This document shows, one piece after another, positions 50,173-60,521 of a stretch of DNA of 64,000 nucleotides; the first letter of the stretch is position 1, and every line of letters starts with the position of its first letter. A program made the translations under genes and the position numbers. Origin of the DNA: Azotobacter beijerinckii (GTDB lineage: Bacteria > Pseudomonadota > Gammaproteobacteria > Pseudomonadales > Pseudomonadaceae); contig NZ_FOFJ01000018.1 in assembly GCF_900110885.1 (NCBI RefSeq), forward strand, positions 1-64,000, in the 5' to 3' direction. Under the pieces are notes generated by a model. It had not been told where the DNA came from, did not search any database, and saw only the letters and a program-made list of their open reading frames with translations.

Positions 50173-50805
50173 GTGTGGGAGCTTGTCAAAGCGGGCGGCT
50201 GGATAATGCTGCCGATCATTCTCTGCTCCATCGTTGCCCTCGCCATCATCGTCGAGCGCCTCTGGACCCTGCGGCCGAGCCGGATCACCCCGGCGCACCT
50301 GCTCGGACAGGTCTGGCGCTGGATCCAGGACAAGCAGCTGAACAGCGACAAGCTCAAGGAGTTGCGTGCGGATTCCCCGCTGGGGCAGATCCTCGCGGCG
50401 GGGCTGGCCAACTCCAAGCATGGCCGGGAGGTCATGAAGGAATGCATCGAGGAAGCGGCGGCCCGCGTCATTCACGACCTGGAGCGCTATCTCAATGCCC
50501 TCGGCACCATTGCCGGCATCGCGCCGCTGCTCGGCCTGCTCGGTACCGTGCTGGGCATGATCGAGATCTTCGGCAGCTTCATGGGCTCCGGCATGGCCAA
50601 TGCCTCGCAGCTCGCCGGCGGTATCGCCACGGCGTTGATCACCACCGCCGCCGGTCTGTTCGTGGCGATCCCCGCGCTGTTTTTCCACCGCTACCTGCAG
50701 CGTCGTGTCGACGAGCTGGTGGTCGGCATGGAGCAGGAGGCGATCAAGCTGGTGGAGGTGCTGCAGGGCGATCGCGAAGTCGACCTCAACGGGGGCAAGG
50801 TGTGA
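50173..50805 (+). CDS. exbB: ExbB/TolQ-type proton channel protein
   Basis: This 210-aa MotA/TolQ/ExbB-family protein has three helices: residues ~8-30 ([23 protein letters not shown]), ~108-130 ([19 protein letters not shown]) and ~145-170 ([23 protein letters not shown]). It forms a proton-driven motor with ExbD, encoded next. GTG 50173 follows AAGGGG. Usually such pairs energise TonB-dependent uptake, but no tonB is nearby. This copy sits ahead of lpxK, as in many gammaproteobacteria, so its partner system is open. Confidence 0.92.
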   Translation: MWELVKAGGWIMLPIILCSIVALAIIVERLWTLRPSRITPAHLLGQVWRWIQDKQLNSDKLKELRADSPLGQILAAGLANSKHGREVMKECIEEAAARVIHDLERYLNALGTIAGIAPLLGLLGTVLGMIEIFGSFMGSGMANASQLAGGIATALITTAAGLFVAIPALFFHRYLQRRVDELVVGMEQEAIKLVEVLQGDREVDLNGGKV

Positions 50806-51230
50806 AGTTCCGGCGCAAACTGCGGGAGAATGTCGAGATCAATCTGGCTTCCCTGATCGATGTCGTGTTCATCCTGCTGCTGTTCTTCGTGGTCACCACG
50901 ACCTTCACCCGCGAAACCCAGCTCAAGGTCGATCTGCCGGAGGCCGTCAGCGGCACGCCGCCCGAGGGCGCCGAGCCGAAGCGGTTGGAGGTGCTGATCG
51001 ACGTCGACGGCAGCTACTCGCTGAACGGCCAGGCGCTGATCAGCAGCGACCTGGACAGCCTGATGCGGGCCCTGCAGAAGGAGTCGGGCGGCGACAACAG
51101 TCTGCCGCTGGTCATCAGTGCCGATGGCAAGACCCCCCATCAGGCGGTCATCACCGCCATGGATGCCGCCGGCAAGCTCGGTTTCTCCCGCCTGCGTATC
51201 ACCACGGCCGAGGCTCAGGCGGCGCCCTGA
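50802..51230 (+). CDS. exbD: ExbD/TolR-type protein
   Basis: This 142-aa partner of ExbB starts at GTG 50802, overlapping the exbB stop as GTGA. It has the short cytoplasmic stretch [35 protein letters not shown] with the essential membrane aspartate (D20), then a periplasmic domain. The stop overlaps the lpxK ATG (TGATG). Confidence 0.92.
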   Translation: MKFRRKLRENVEINLASLIDVVFILLLFFVVTTTFTRETQLKVDLPEAVSGTPPEGAEPKRLEVLIDVDGSYSLNGQALISSDLDSLMRALQKESGGDNSLPLVISADGKTPHQAVITAMDAAGKLGFSRLRITTAEAQAAP

Positions 51231-52231
51231 TGGTCTGCGCCGACCGTCTGCTCGACGCCTGGTACCGCGACCATCCCGCCCTGGTCTTGCTGCGCCCGCT
51301 GGAAGCGCTGTTCCGCCGCGTGGTGCGGCGGCGCTGGGAGCGCTTTCTGCGCGGCGAGGGCGATATCTACCGGGCGCCGGTGCCCATCGTGGTGGTCGGC
51401 AACATCACTGTCGGCGGCACCGGCAAGACCCCGCTGATTCTCTGGCTGATCGAGGCCTGCCGACGCCGTGGTCTGCGGGTCGGGGTGGTCAGTCGCGGCT
51501 ACGGCGCCAAGCCGCCGTACCTGCCCTGGCGGGTCGCCGCCGAGCAGTCGGCCGAGCAGGCCGGCGACGAGCCGCTGCTGATCGTCCAGCGCAGCGGCGT
51601 GCCGCTGGCGATCGACCCGGATCGTCCGCGGGCCGTGCGGGCGTTGCTCGAGGCCCAGGCCCTCGATCTCATCCTCTGCGACGACGGTCTGCAGCACTAC
51701 CGGCTGGCCCGCGACCTGGAACTGGTCTTGATCGACGCCTCGCGCGGTCTTGGCAATCGCCACTGCCTGCCGGCCGGCCCCCTGCGCGAGCCGGTCGAAC
51801 GGCTGGCCGGCGTGGACGCGGTGCTCCACAACGGCGCCGGCGAGGATCCGCCGGGCGGCTACGGCTTTACCCTCCAGCCCAGCGCCCTGGTTCATCTGGC
51901 CAGCGGCGAACGCCGGCCGCTGGACCACTTTCCGCCCGGTACGGCCCTGCATGCGCTGGCCGGCATCGGCAATCCCCGGCGTTTCTTCGCCACGCTCGAG
52001 GCGCTACACTGGCGGCCGATTCCGCACGCCTTCGCCGACCACGCCCGCTACCGCGCGGAGCAGCTGCGTTTCAGCCCTGCGCTGCCGGTGGTGATGACGG
52101 AAAAGGATGCGGTGAAATGCCGTGCCTTCGCTCCTGCCGATTGCTGGTATCTGGCTGTCGATGCCGTGCCTTCGCCAGCCTTCGCCGACTGGTTCGATGC
52201 GGCCCTAGACCGCCTGCTGGCGTCGCGCTGA
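51230..52231 (+). CDS. lpxK: Tetraacyldisaccharide 4'-kinase
   Basis: This 333-aa lipid A kinase phosphorylates the 4' position of the disaccharide at the cytoplasmic face of the inner membrane. The N-terminal membrane-associated segment is followed by P-loop [15 protein letters not shown] (GGTGKT 62-67), [17 protein letters not shown], and [19 protein letters not shown]. The ATG at 51230 shares a base with the exbD stop. ycaR and kdsB follow, so Kdo-lipid A steps are clustered. Confidence 0.95.
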   Translation: MVCADRLLDAWYRDHPALVLLRPLEALFRRVVRRRWERFLRGEGDIYRAPVPIVVVGNITVGGTGKTPLILWLIEACRRRGLRVGVVSRGYGAKPPYLPWRVAAEQSAEQAGDEPLLIVQRSGVPLAIDPDRPRAVRALLEAQALDLILCDDGLQHYRLARDLELVLIDASRGLGNRHCLPAGPLREPVERLAGVDAVLHNGAGEDPPGGYGFTLQPSALVHLASGERRPLDHFPPGTALHALAGIGNPRRFFATLEALHWRPIPHAFADHARYRAEQLRFSPALPVVMTEKDAVKCRAFAPADCWYLAVDAVPSPAFADWFDAALDRLLASR

Positions 52232-52291
52232 GCGCCCGGCATCGGTCAGGCGCGTGCCGCCGGCTTTCCATTGCCCTCCCAGGATTTCACC

Positions 52292-52477
52292 ATGGACCCG
52301 AAACTACTCGACATTCTCGCCTGCCCGATCTGCAAGGGGCCGCTGAAGCTGGCCGACGACAAGTCCGAGCTGATCTGCAAAGCCGACGCCCTGGCCTTCC
52401 CGGTACGCGACGGCATCCCGGTGATGCTGGAAGGCGAGGCCCGTACCCTCAACGTCGACGAGCGTCTGGACAAATGA
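52292..52477 (+). CDS. Trm112/YcaR family small zinc-ribbon-like protein
   Basis: This 61-aa protein, [18 protein letters not shown]...[21 protein letters not shown], has two cysteines in the first knuckle (CPIC) and one in ELIC, the usual bacterial YcaR form with an incomplete zinc site. Homologues in other organisms (Trm112) activate methyltransferases; the bacterial role is not established. The start at 52292 follows AGGA; the kdsB ATG overlaps its stop. It lies between lpxK and kdsB, as in E. coli. Confidence 0.9.
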   Translation: MDPKLLDILACPICKGPLKLADDKSELICKADALAFPVRDGIPVMLEGEARTLNVDERLDK

Positions 52478-53238
52478 GCAACGCCTTCAGCGTGGTGATC
52501 CCGGCCCGCTATGCCTCCAGCCGGCTGCCGGGCAAGCCATTGCAGGACATTGCCGGCAAGCCGATGATCCGGCATGTCTGGGAGCAGGCTTGCCGGAGCG
52601 GGGCCGAGCGGGTGGTGGTGGCCACCGACGATGCGCGCATCGAGGCGGCCTGCCGGGGCTTCGGTGCCGAAGTGCTGCTGACCCGCATCGAGCACAATTC
52701 CGGGACCGACCGGCTGGCCGAGGTGGCCGACCGGCTCGGGCTGGCCGACGATGCCATCGTGGTCAACGTGCAGGGCGACGAGCCGCTGATTCCACCGGCA
52801 ATCATCGATCAGGTGGCGGAAAACCTGGCGGCCCACCCGGAGGCAGCCATCGCCACCCTGGCCGAGCCGATCGACAGCACCGAGGCCCTGTTCAATCCCA
52901 ACGTGGTGAAGGTCGCCAGCGACGTCCACGGCCTGGCCCTGACCTTCAGCCGCGCGCCGCTGCCCTGGGCACGGGACGCCTTCGCCGCCAGCCGCGAACA
53001 GCTGCCGGCCGGTGTGCCCTACCGCCGGCACATCGGCATCTATGCCTATCGTGCGGGCTTTCTCCGCGACTTCGTCGCCTGGGGCCCATGCTGGCTGGAA
53101 AACGTCGAAAGCCTGGAGCAGCTGCGTGCACTCTGGCATGGCGTACGCATCCATGTGGCCGACGCCCTGGAGGCGCCGCCGGCCGGTGTGGACACCCCGG
53201 AAGACCTGGAGCGCGTGCGGCGCCTGCTGGGGGCCTGA
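52474..53238 (+). CDS. kdsB: CMP-Kdo synthetase
   Basis: This 254-aa cytidylyltransferase activates Kdo for transfer to lipid A. Motifs are [17 protein letters not shown] (nucleotide loop), [31 protein letters not shown] and [12 protein letters not shown]. The ATG overlaps the ycaR stop (ATGA) and the TGA overlaps the next ATG. Its place after lpxK ties the two lipid A/Kdo steps together. Confidence 0.96.
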   Translation: MSNAFSVVIPARYASSRLPGKPLQDIAGKPMIRHVWEQACRSGAERVVVATDDARIEAACRGFGAEVLLTRIEHNSGTDRLAEVADRLGLADDAIVVNVQGDEPLIPPAIIDQVAENLAAHPEAAIATLAEPIDSTEALFNPNVVKVASDVHGLALTFSRAPLPWARDAFAASREQLPAGVPYRRHIGIYAYRAGFLRDFVAWGPCWLENVESLEQLRALWHGVRIHVADALEAPPAGVDTPEDLERVRRLLGA

Positions 53239-53702
53239 TGCGCATCCTGTTCGTCTGTCTCGGCAACATCTGCCGCTCGCCCACCGCCGAGGGAGTGTTC
53301 CGCCAGCGGGTGCGCGCGGCCGGGCTGGAGGAGCGCATTCACATCGACTCGGCCGGCACCGGCGACTGGCATGTCGGCAAGGCGCCGGATGTCCGTACCC
53401 GCCAGGCGGCCCGCCTGCGTGGCTACGATCTGGATGCCCTGCGCGCCCGCCAGGTCTGTCGGGAGGACTTCTCCCGCTTCGACCTGATTCTCGCCATGGA
53501 CCGCAGCAACCTGCGGGACCTGCAGGCCATGCGCCCGGGAAATTCCCAGGCGGAGCTGGACCTTTACCTGCGTCGCTACGCGCTGGAGGAGGATGAGGTC
53601 CCGGATCCCTATTACGGTGGCGAAGAGGGCTTCGAGCGGGTGCTCGATCTGCTCGAGCGCGCCAGTGACGAACTGCTCGCCGAGATCCGGAGGCATCTGT
53701 GA
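53238..53702 (+). CDS. Low-molecular-weight protein tyrosine phosphatase
   Basis: This 154-aa LMW-PTP has the P-loop CLGNICRS with nucleophile C7 and R13, and the general-acid loop V-P-D-P-Y-Y-G-G. DSAGTGDWHVG is the family's second conserved region. In some bacteria such phosphatases act on tyrosine kinases for exopolysaccharide, but no kinase is seen here. It is coupled by one-base (TGATG) and GTGA overlaps to kdsB and murB. Confidence 0.93.
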   Translation: MRILFVCLGNICRSPTAEGVFRQRVRAAGLEERIHIDSAGTGDWHVGKAPDVRTRQAARLRGYDLDALRARQVCREDFSRFDLILAMDRSNLRDLQAMRPGNSQAELDLYLRRYALEEDEVPDPYYGGEEGFERVLDLLERASDELLAEIRRHL

Positions 53703-54718
53703 GCCTGCAGCTACAGGAAGACATTTCCCTCAAGTCATTCAACACCTTCGCTCTCGAGGCGCGGGCCCGGCTGTTCGCTGAGGCCCATGATGAAGCCGAG
53801 GTGCGTGAGGCGCTGGCATTGGCCGCCGCGCGCGGCCTGCCGCTGCTGGTGCTGGGCGGCGGCAGCAACCTGCTGCTGACCCGCGATGTCGAGGCGCTGG
53901 TGCTGCGCATGGCCAGCCGTGGCGTGCGAGTGCTGGCCGATGATGGCGAGCGGGTGCTGATCGAGGCAGAGGCGGGCGAGCCCTGGCATCCCTTCGTGCT
54001 GCATACCCTGGAACTGGGGCTGGCGGGGCTGGAGAACCTCAGCCTGATTCCCGGCACCGTGGGGGCTGCGCCGATGCAGAACATCGGTGCCTATGGCGTG
54101 GAGATCAAGGACGTGTGTGCCGGTCTGGTCGCTCTCGACCGGCAGAGCGGCGAGCTGCGCGAGTTCGGCCGCGAGGAGTGCGCTTTCGGCTACCGCGACA
54201 GTGTGTTCAAGCGCCAGGCCGGGCGCTGGCTGATCCTGAGTGTGCGTTTCGCGCTGCAGCGTGCGCCGCAGTTGCATCTGGACTACGGTCCGGTGCGCCA
54301 GTGGCTGGCGGAACAGGGCGTGGTATCGCCGACGCCTCTGGACGTCAGCCGGGCGATCTGCGCCATCCGCCGGGAGAGGCTCCCCGACCCCGCCGTACTG
54401 GGCAATGCCGGCAGCTTCTTCAAGAATCCGCTGGTCTCCGCCGAACAGGCCGAGCGCCTGCGCGTCGAATATCCGGATCTGATTGCCTATCCGCAGGGCA
54501 ATGGCACGGTGAAGCTGGCAGCCGGCTGGCTGCTCGAGCGGGCCGGCTGGAAAGGGTATCGCGACGGCGATGCCGGCGTACATCGCTTGCAGGCGCTGGT
54601 GCTGGTCAACCATGGCCGGGCCAGCGGCAGGCAGCTGCTGGGACTGGCCGAACGCATCTGTGAAGACATCGAGAGGCGCTTCGGCGTGCATCTGGAGATC
54701 GAGCCCGGCGTGATTTGA
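53699..54718 (+). CDS. murB: UDP-N-acetylenolpyruvoylglucosamine reductase
   Basis: This 339-aa MurB (type I, E. coli-like length) reduces UDP-GlcNAc-enolpyruvate to UDP-MurNAc with NADPH and FAD. SFNTFALEARARLF begins the FAD domain, and VLGGGSNLLLTRDV and SLIPGTVGAAPMQNIGAYGVEIKD are FAD contacts. The catalytic serine is in GNAGSFFKNP. GTG 53699 overlaps the phosphatase stop. It closes the comEC/exbB-murB run before a strong terminator. Confidence 0.96.
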   Translation: MSLQLQEDISLKSFNTFALEARARLFAEAHDEAEVREALALAAARGLPLLVLGGGSNLLLTRDVEALVLRMASRGVRVLADDGERVLIEAEAGEPWHPFVLHTLELGLAGLENLSLIPGTVGAAPMQNIGAYGVEIKDVCAGLVALDRQSGELREFGREECAFGYRDSVFKRQAGRWLILSVRFALQRAPQLHLDYGPVRQWLAEQGVVSPTPLDVSRAICAIRRERLPDPAVLGNAGSFFKNPLVSAEQAERLRVEYPDLIAYPQGNGTVKLAAGWLLERAGWKGYRDGDAGVHRLQALVLVNHGRASGRQLLGLAERICEDIERRFGVHLEIEPGVI

Positions 54719-54756
54719 GCACGGGGCTCGGGTGGCGCTCGGCACCGCTCACGAAA

Positions 54757-54791
54757 ACGAAAAAGGGGATGCAGCGCATCCCCTTTTTCGT
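54757..54791. terminator. Bidirectional terminator between murB and rne
   Basis: A 16-bp perfect stem (ACGAAAAAGGGGATGC and its complement) with a 3-nt loop has an A-tract on one side and T-tract on the other, between convergent genes. Confidence 0.93.
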
Positions 54792-54829
54792 TGCGGACCG
54801 GCCCGAAAGCCGGTCCAAGGTTTTCGGCC

Positions 54830-57800
54830 TCAGTTGGCCGTCTGATCATCCTGCTTGTCGGCCGGCTTCGGCCTTCTGCTTTCGTCCTTGGCTTCGGCTT
54901 CCGAGGTCGCCTCACCAGCTTCCTCGCTCGGAGGCTCGGCCGCCGCCGCTTTGCTTTCCGCTTCGGGCGCGATTTCCGCCTCGATCGACTGCTCGGCTGT
55001 CGGCTGGAGGTCGAGCATTTGCTGCTCTTTCCGAACCTCGGAGTGTTCGTCCAGCAGTTGGGCCGGTTGTTCGAACGGAATGTCGACCGCTTCCTCTACG
55101 GCGACGGGCGCCTGGATTTCCGGCTGGGCCAGTTCGAACGGGGCCTCGACCGGCTCCGAAGTGGCGGCGGGAGGTGCAGGCTCGGGCTGAACCTGCTCGC
55201 TCGGCGCGTCGATCGGTTCTGCTGTCGCGGGGAGGGCTTCGTTTACAGCCGGGAACTGCTCAAGCGGGACCTCGATCCTTTCCGGCGCGGCTTCTGCCTG
55301 TGCAGCGGTTTCGGCGGCGGGTTCAGCTTCGGCCTGCATCTCGATGGCCGGCGCTTCCGTAGCGATGGGCGTTTCCAAGGCCAGTGTGGCTTCAGCCTGC
55401 CTGGCTTGCGCCTCGGCGGCCTCGCGTTGGCGACGACGGACCTCGCGCGGGTCGTTGGCGGCGCGGGCCGTGCTGCGTGGCGCTTCGGCCTGCGTCTCGG
55501 CGACCGGGGCGGACTCCGCGGCTGGCAGCGGGGATGCTTGCGGCGCTTCGCTCACGCTGGCTACCGGCTCCTCGACCTTGACGGGTTGCGGCTGCTCGAC
55601 CGGTAAAGCGACCGTCGGAGCCTCTGCTGGTCGGACCTCGACGTCGGGAGTGGCGGCAACGCTCTCGCTGGGCGCTTCGCTTTCCAGGGCGGCGGGCTGC
55701 TGGGTGGGCGGAGCGATGTTGGCGGGGACTTCCGTGGCGAGTCCCTCATCAGCCTGGCTCTGCGCAGCGATGGCAACGGCGGCCGTGGCGACGACTGCCG
55801 CAGCGGTTGCGGCTTCGCTTTCTTCGCCGCCCTCGATCTCGTTGCCCTGGCTGTCGCGCTGGCGCTCGCGACGATTGCTGCGGCGACGCTGGCCGCGGGA
55901 GCGGCGGCGGGGGCGCTCCTCGCCGCTGGTCTCCAGCTCTTCTTCCTGCTCCTGGACTTCCTCGCTGGGCAGAGCTTCTTCCTCGAGAGCCTTCAGCTCG
56001 ACCGGCGGGCGTTCTTCCCGCAGCTGACGCTCTTCCCGCTGGGGTTGCTCCTCACGCGGGGGGCGGGCAGGGCGCTCTTCCCGCAGCTGACGCTCTTCCC
56101 GTTGGGGCTGCTCCTCGCGCGGCGGACGGGCAGGACGCTCCTCCCGCGGGCTTTCCTGGACGTCGAGCGGTTCGCGCAGCTCGCGGCGGCGCTCCTCGCG
56201 GGGCGGACGCTCGCGACGGCCCTCCCGGGGCTCGCGCGGTTCACGTGACTCCCGCGGCTCGTGGGCTTCCACGGTTTCGGCGGGCTGGCGTTCCTCGCGC
56301 GGAGCGCGCTCTTCGCGGGGCGGACGCTCGCGACGGCCTTCTCGCAGCTCGCGCGGTTCCCGTGGCTCACGGGTTTCCACGATTTCGACGGGCTGGCGCT
56401 CTTCGCGCGCGGGGCGCTCCTCGCGGGGCAGGCGCGGTACGCGCTCTTCGCGAACTTGGCGTTCCTCGCGCGGCTTGCGCTCCTCGTCGCGGCCGTTGCG
56501 GCCCTCGCGGCGGCGGTTCTGCTGGCGGCTGCTGCGGCGTTCTTCGCTGCTGCGCGAGAGGCGTTCCTCGACCAGTTTTTCGGCCGCGACGGGTTTGACG
56601 GTCTCCTTGCCGGCGAACAGGCTGACCAGCGATTTCACCAGTCCTTTGAACAGATTGAGTTCCAAGGCCGGGTAAGGGGCTGCTACCGGCGCTGCCGGCA
56701 GCTCGGCCGGGACCGGCACCAGGGCATTGCGTTGCGGTGCGGTCTTGACCGCCGCCTCCTGGCGCACCAGGGTGCGGGTGGAGCTGACCAGTTGGACCTC
56801 TTCCACTTCCGCCGGGGTCATTTCATAGCTCGACTGAGCGCTTTGCACCTCGGGGCTGTCGTCGCGCAGGCGCTGCACTTCGAAGTGCGGCGTTTCCAAG
56901 TGATCGCTCGGCAGGATGACGATGCGCACGCGGCTACGCAGCTCGATCTTGGTGATGGAGTTGCGCTTCTCGTTGAGCAGGAAGGCGGCGACCGGGATCG
57001 GCACCTGGGCGCGGACCTCGGCGGTACGGTCCTTCAGGGCCTCTTCCTCGATCAGGCGCAGGATCGCCAGGGATAGCGACTCGACGTCGCGGATGATGCC
57101 CTGTCCGTTGCAGCGCGGGCAGACGATGCCGCTGGTTTCGCCGAGGGACGGACGCAGGCGCTGACGGGACATTTCCAGCAGGCCGAAGCGCGAGATGCGG
57201 CCGATCTGCACGCGCGCGCGGTCGGCTTCCAGGCACTCGCGCATGCGATCTTCCACGGCGCGCTGGTTCTTCGCGGGGGTCATGTCGATGAAGTCGATGA
57301 CGATCAGCCCGCCGATATCGCGCAGGCGCAGCTGGCGGGCGATCTCTTCCGCCGCCTCCAGGTTGGTCTGCAGCGCGGTTTCCTCGATATCGCCACCCTT
57401 GGTGGCACGCGCCGAGTTGATGTCGATGGACACCAAGGCTTCGGTCGGGTCGATGACGATCGAGCCGCCGGACGGCAGCTTCACTTCGCGCTGGAAGGCA
57501 GTTTCGATCTGGCTCTCGATCTGGAAGCGGTTGAACAGCGGTACGCTGTCTTCGTAGAGCTTGATCTTGCTCTGGTACTGTGGCATCACCTGACGGATGA
57601 AGCTCAGGGCCTCTTCCTGGGCCTCGATGCTGTCGACCAGCACCTCGCCGATGTCCTGGCGCAGATAGTCGCGGATCGCCCGGATGATGACGTTGGATTC
57701 CTGGTAGATCAGGAAGGGGGCCGAGCGGTCCAGCGAGGCTTCCTTGATCGCAGTCCACAGCTGGGCCAGGTAGTTGAGGTCCCACTGCAGCTCTTCGCTG

Positions 57801-58321
57801 GAGCGGCCGAGACCGGCAGTGCGCACGATCAGGCCCATGTCACCGGGCACGTCGAGGCCGTTCAGCGCTTCGCGCAGTTCGTTGCGCTCCTCGCCCTCGA
57901 TGCGCCGGGAGATGCCGCCGGCGCGCGGATTGTTCGGCATCAGCACCAGATAGCGACCGGCGAGGCTGATGAAGGTGGTCAGTGCGGCGCCCTTGTTGCC
58001 GCGCTCTTCCTTCTCGACCTGAACGATGACTTCTTGGCCTTCGGAGAGCACTTCCTTGATGTTGATGCGACCTTCAGGGGTCTTCTTGAAGTATTCGCGG
58101 GAAATTTCCTTGAGGGGGAGAAAGCCGTGGCGCTCGGCGCCAAAGTCGACGAATGCCGCCTCGAGGCTGGGCTCGACACGGGTGATGCGGCCTTTGTAGA
58201 TATTGGCCTTCTTCTGCTCACGGGCGCCCGACTCGATGTCCAGGTCGTAGAGACGTTGGCCGTCGACCAAGGCAACACGCAACTCCTCGGGTTGAGTTGC
58301 GTTAATCAGCATTCTTTTCAT
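54830..58321 (-). CDS. rne: Ribonuclease E
   Basis: This 1163-aa RNase E is the main endonuclease of mRNA decay and the degradosome scaffold. The start [31 protein letters not shown] is nearly identical to E. coli, fixing it at 58321. The S1 domain follows, then the 5' sensor, and the DNase I-like catalytic core with [17 protein letters not shown] and IVIDFIDM (metal aspartates). The Zn-link is CPRCNGQG. From residue ~600 the protein becomes a disordered scaffold rich in R/E (PREERQ-type repeats), then A/E/P-rich to the end. A 63-bp tandem duplication lies in the Arg-rich part. Confidence 0.96.
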   Translation of the reverse strand: MKRMLINATQPEELRVALVDGQRLYDLDIESGAREQKKANIYKGRITRVEPSLEAAFVDFGAERHGFLPLKEISREYFKKTPEGRINIKEVLSEGQEVIVQVEKEERGNKGAALTTFISLAGRYLVLMPNNPRAGGISRRIEGEERNELREALNGLDVPGDMGLIVRTAGLGRSSEELQWDLNYLAQLWTAIKEASLDRSAPFLIYQESNVIIRAIRDYLRQDIGEVLVDSIEAQEEALSFIRQVMPQYQSKIKLYEDSVPLFNRFQIESQIETAFQREVKLPSGGSIVIDPTEALVSIDINSARATKGGDIEETALQTNLEAAEEIARQLRLRDIGGLIVIDFIDMTPAKNQRAVEDRMRECLEADRARVQIGRISRFGLLEMSRQRLRPSLGETSGIVCPRCNGQGIIRDVESLSLAILRLIEEEALKDRTAEVRAQVPIPVAAFLLNEKRNSITKIELRSRVRIVILPSDHLETPHFEVQRLRDDSPEVQSAQSSYEMTPAEVEEVQLVSSTRTLVRQEAAVKTAPQRNALVPVPAELPAAPVAAPYPALELNLFKGLVKSLVSLFAGKETVKPVAAEKLVEERLSRSSEERRSSRQQNRRREGRNGRDEERKPREERQVREERVPRLPREERPAREERQPVEIVETREPREPRELREGRRERPPREERAPREERQPAETVEAHEPRESREPREPREGRRERPPREERRRELREPLDVQESPREERPARPPREEQPQREERQLREERPARPPREEQPQREERQLREERPPVELKALEEEALPSEEVQEQEEELETSGEERPRRRSRGQRRRSNRRERQRDSQGNEIEGGEESEAATAAAVVATAAVAIAAQSQADEGLATEVPANIAPPTQQPAALESEAPSESVAATPDVEVRPAEAPTVALPVEQPQPVKVEEPVASVSEAPQASPLPAAESAPVAETQAEAPRSTARAANDPREVRRRQREAAEAQARQAEATLALETPIATEAPAIEMQAEAEPAAETAAQAEAAPERIEVPLEQFPAVNEALPATAEPIDAPSEQVQPEPAPPAATSEPVEAPFELAQPEIQAPVAVEEAVDIPFEQPAQLLDEHSEVRKEQQMLDLQPTAEQSIEAEIAPEAESKAAAAEPPSEEAGEATSEAEAKDESRRPKPADKQDDQTAN
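56011..56136 (-). repeat. 63-bp tandem duplication inside rne
   Basis: Two copies of a 63-bp unit (56011-56073, 56074-56136) encode [21 protein letters not shown] twice, followed by a partial third copy (LREERPP). Copies differ at only a few bases. It lies in the arginine-rich RNA-binding part of the RNase E scaffold. Confidence 0.85.
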
Positions 58322-58827
58322 GTAGTACCGTTTGGTTTCCGGGCTGCCGGAAACGGCGTTCGGCACACACGACTCTCGCGGTCGGTGACAGGGGCGTTTC
58401 AGGAAAGGTTGTCGTCCGTTCCCGTGTCGAGCAACGTTTGGCTGGTGGCCGGAGTTGCGACTACGTCTCCTGCTTACTGTTGTGGCAGAAAGCAATCAAT
58501 CAGGAGGAGGAATCAAGCATCGGCAGCGGACGTCATGCGCGTCTGTGATAAAAGCTTGCAGCTACGCAATCCGATGGTTGTGCATCTCCACCCTGCACGT
58601 GTCCTTTGAAAATCGGGTGCCGTTCGCAGAATCTGCAGCGAGTTGGCAATTATCGCGACCTCCCTTGGATGGAGGCACGCCATATAGCTAAGGCATTTGT
58701 TTCCGAGGCTTCGCGGTATTTGGGTGAAGTCCCGTCGGACGGCCTTACGTCCTGGATCGGGTAGCGTGCGGTTGGGATGACTGTTCGATTTTGCGCCCGT
58801 CCGCTGGCCTGGCCGTAAATGGCGGCA
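58322..58827 (-). promoter_or_regulatory. Long 5' leader of rne
   Basis: Between the predicted transcription start (~58827) and the rne ATG there are ~500 nt without a gene. In enterobacteria a ~360-nt rne leader mediates feedback control by RNase E; a similar role here is inference. I could not identify a homologous stem-loop by eye, and no good ribosome site is visible before the ATG. Confidence 0.5.
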
Positions 58828-58833
58828 TCTGCG

Positions 58834-58862
58834 ACTATAGCAGCTATTAATAAGTGCTTCAA
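58834..58862 (-). promoter_or_regulatory. Sigma-70 promoter of rne
   Basis: On the minus strand TTGAAG (58862-58857) and TATAGT (58839-58834) are separated by exactly 17 bp, a good match to the consensus. It is divergent from rluC, whose ATG is at 58890. Confidence 0.7.
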
Positions 58863-58889
58863 TTCCATGAAAATTGATATGATGCCGCA

Positions 58890-59843
58890 ATGATAAATCC
58901 CTCCCACGCAAGTTCTGGCGTCCAGATTCTGGAGGTCGGGCCGGAAACGGCCGGCCAGCGAATCGACAACTTCCTCCGCACCCAGCTCAAGGGCGCCCCC
59001 AAGACCCTGATCTACCGCATCCTGCGCAAGGGCGAGGTGCGGGTGAACAAGGGGCGGATCAAGCCCGAGTACAAGCTGCAGGCCGGCGATCTGGTGCGCG
59101 TGCCGCCGCTGCGCCTGGCCGAGCGCGACGAGCCGGTCCCGCTGGCCCAGGGGCTGCTCGAACGACTCGAGACGGCCATTCTTTACGAAGACAAGGCGCT
59201 GATCGTGCTGAACAAGCCGACCGGCATCGCCGTGCATGGTGGTAGCGGACTCAGTTATGGCGTGATCGAGGCATTGCGCCAGTTGCGTCCGGAGCTGAAG
59301 GATCTGGAGTTGGTTCATCGGCTCGACCGGGATACCTCGGGCCTGCTGATGGTCGCCAAGAAGCGCAGCATGTTGCGCCATCTGCACGAGGCGCTGCGTG
59401 GCGATGGGGTGGACAAGCGTTATCTGGCGCTGGTGCGCGGATCCTGGCCGAGTGCCCGGAAACAGGTCAGTGCCCCGTTGCAGAAGAACACCCTGCGCTC
59501 CGGCGAGCGGATGGTGGAGGTCGACGACGAGGGGCGGGAGGCGCTGACGCTGTTCCGTGTGTTGCGACGTTTCGGCGACTTCGCCACGCTGGTGGAGGCC
59601 AAGCCTGTCACCGGGCGGACCCATCAGATCCGGGTACATGCTCGACATGCCGGGCATCCGATTGCCGGCGATGCCAAGTATGGCGACGAGGATTTCACCC
59701 GCGAGATCCGCTCGCTCGGCGGCAAGCGCCTGTTCCTGCACGCCTACTCGCTGGCAGTGCCGTTGCCGGAGGGGGGCGAGCTGCGTCTGGAGGCGCCGGT
59801 GGATGAGATGTGGGGGCAGACCTTGGAGCGTTTGAGTGACTGA
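58890..59843 (+). CDS. rluC: 23S rRNA pseudouridine synthase RluC
   Basis: This 317-aa enzyme makes pseudouridines 955, 2504 and 2580 in 23S rRNA (E. coli numbering). The N-terminal S4 domain ([34 protein letters not shown]) precedes the catalytic domain with [11 protein letters not shown], whose aspartate is the catalytic residue. [22 protein letters not shown] is also diagnostic. No clear ribosome site precedes ATG 58890; a TATGAT sits only six bases ahead, so a leaderless or very short leader is possible. The divergent position next to rne is conserved in many gammaproteobacteria. Confidence 0.95.
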   Translation: MINPSHASSGVQILEVGPETAGQRIDNFLRTQLKGAPKTLIYRILRKGEVRVNKGRIKPEYKLQAGDLVRVPPLRLAERDEPVPLAQGLLERLETAILYEDKALIVLNKPTGIAVHGGSGLSYGVIEALRQLRPELKDLELVHRLDRDTSGLLMVAKKRSMLRHLHEALRGDGVDKRYLALVRGSWPSARKQVSAPLQKNTLRSGERMVEVDDEGREALTLFRVLRRFGDFATLVEAKPVTGRTHQIRVHARHAGHPIAGDAKYGDEDFTREIRSLGGKRLFLHAYSLAVPLPEGGELRLEAPVDEMWGQTLERLSD

Positions 59844-60519
59844 TTATCGGCTGTTGATCTTCGACTGGGATGGCACGCTGGTCGACTCCATCGGGCGCAT
59901 CGTCGAGTCCATTCGTGTCGCGGCGGCGGGCTGCGGCCTCGAGCCGCGCAGCGACGCGGCGATAAAGGGCATCATCGGGCTCGGCTTGCCCGAGGCGATC
60001 CGCACGCTCTATCCGGATTTGCGCGACGCCCGGCTACTGGAGCGTGCTGGCCGGCTCTACAGCGAGCATTATCTGGCCCTGGAGAGCGAGCCGTCGCCGC
60101 TCTACTCCGGTGTGGCCGAGGCGTTGGAGGCGTTTCGGGCTGCGGGCTACCGTCTGGCGGTGGCCACCGGCAAGACGCGTCGGGGGCTGGATCGAGTGTT
60201 GGCGGGGCGTGGCTGGCAGGCATATTTCGACGTCAGCCGTTGTGCGGACGAAACCGCCAGCAAGCCGGATCCGCGGATGCTGCACGAGATCCTCGCACAC
60301 TGCGGGGTATCGCCCGAGCAGGCTTTGATGGTGGGGGACTCCTCGTTCGATCTGCAGATGGCGCGGCAGGCCGGGGTGGGGGCGGTGGCGGTGACTTACG
60401 GGGCGCAGTCCGTCGAGGCGCTTCGCTTGCATGGGCCGCGTCTGGTTATCGATGACTTTGGCGAGTTGTGCGCCTGGCTGGATGTGCGGTCGGTGCAAGA
60501 TATCGCCGTTGAGGGGTAG
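59836..60519 (+). CDS. HAD-family phosphatase (phosphoglycolate phosphatase-like)
   Basis: This 227-aa HAD hydrolase has motif [11 protein letters not shown] (D10, D12), motif II AVATGKT, motif III lysine in SKPDP and motif [14 protein letters not shown]. The alpha-helical cap lies between motifs I and II (subclass IA). The substrate is not fixed by sequence; it is not necessarily Gph. GTG 59836 overlaps rluC by eight bases, and the S49 peptidase gene follows by two bases, giving an rluC-HAD-sppA operon. Confidence 0.9.
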   Translation: MTDYRLLIFDWDGTLVDSIGRIVESIRVAAAGCGLEPRSDAAIKGIIGLGLPEAIRTLYPDLRDARLLERAGRLYSEHYLALESEPSPLYSGVAEALEAFRAAGYRLAVATGKTRRGLDRVLAGRGWQAYFDVSRCADETASKPDPRMLHEILAHCGVSPEQALMVGDSSFDLQMARQAGVGAVAVTYGAQSVEALRLHGPRLVIDDFGELCAWLDVRSVQDIAVEG

Positions 60520-60521
60520 GC

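Noticed and set aside
54830-56560. Possible CRISPR or tandem repeat array in the rne region
   Set aside because: The repeats are in frame, code for PREER-type protein repeats and have no spacers.
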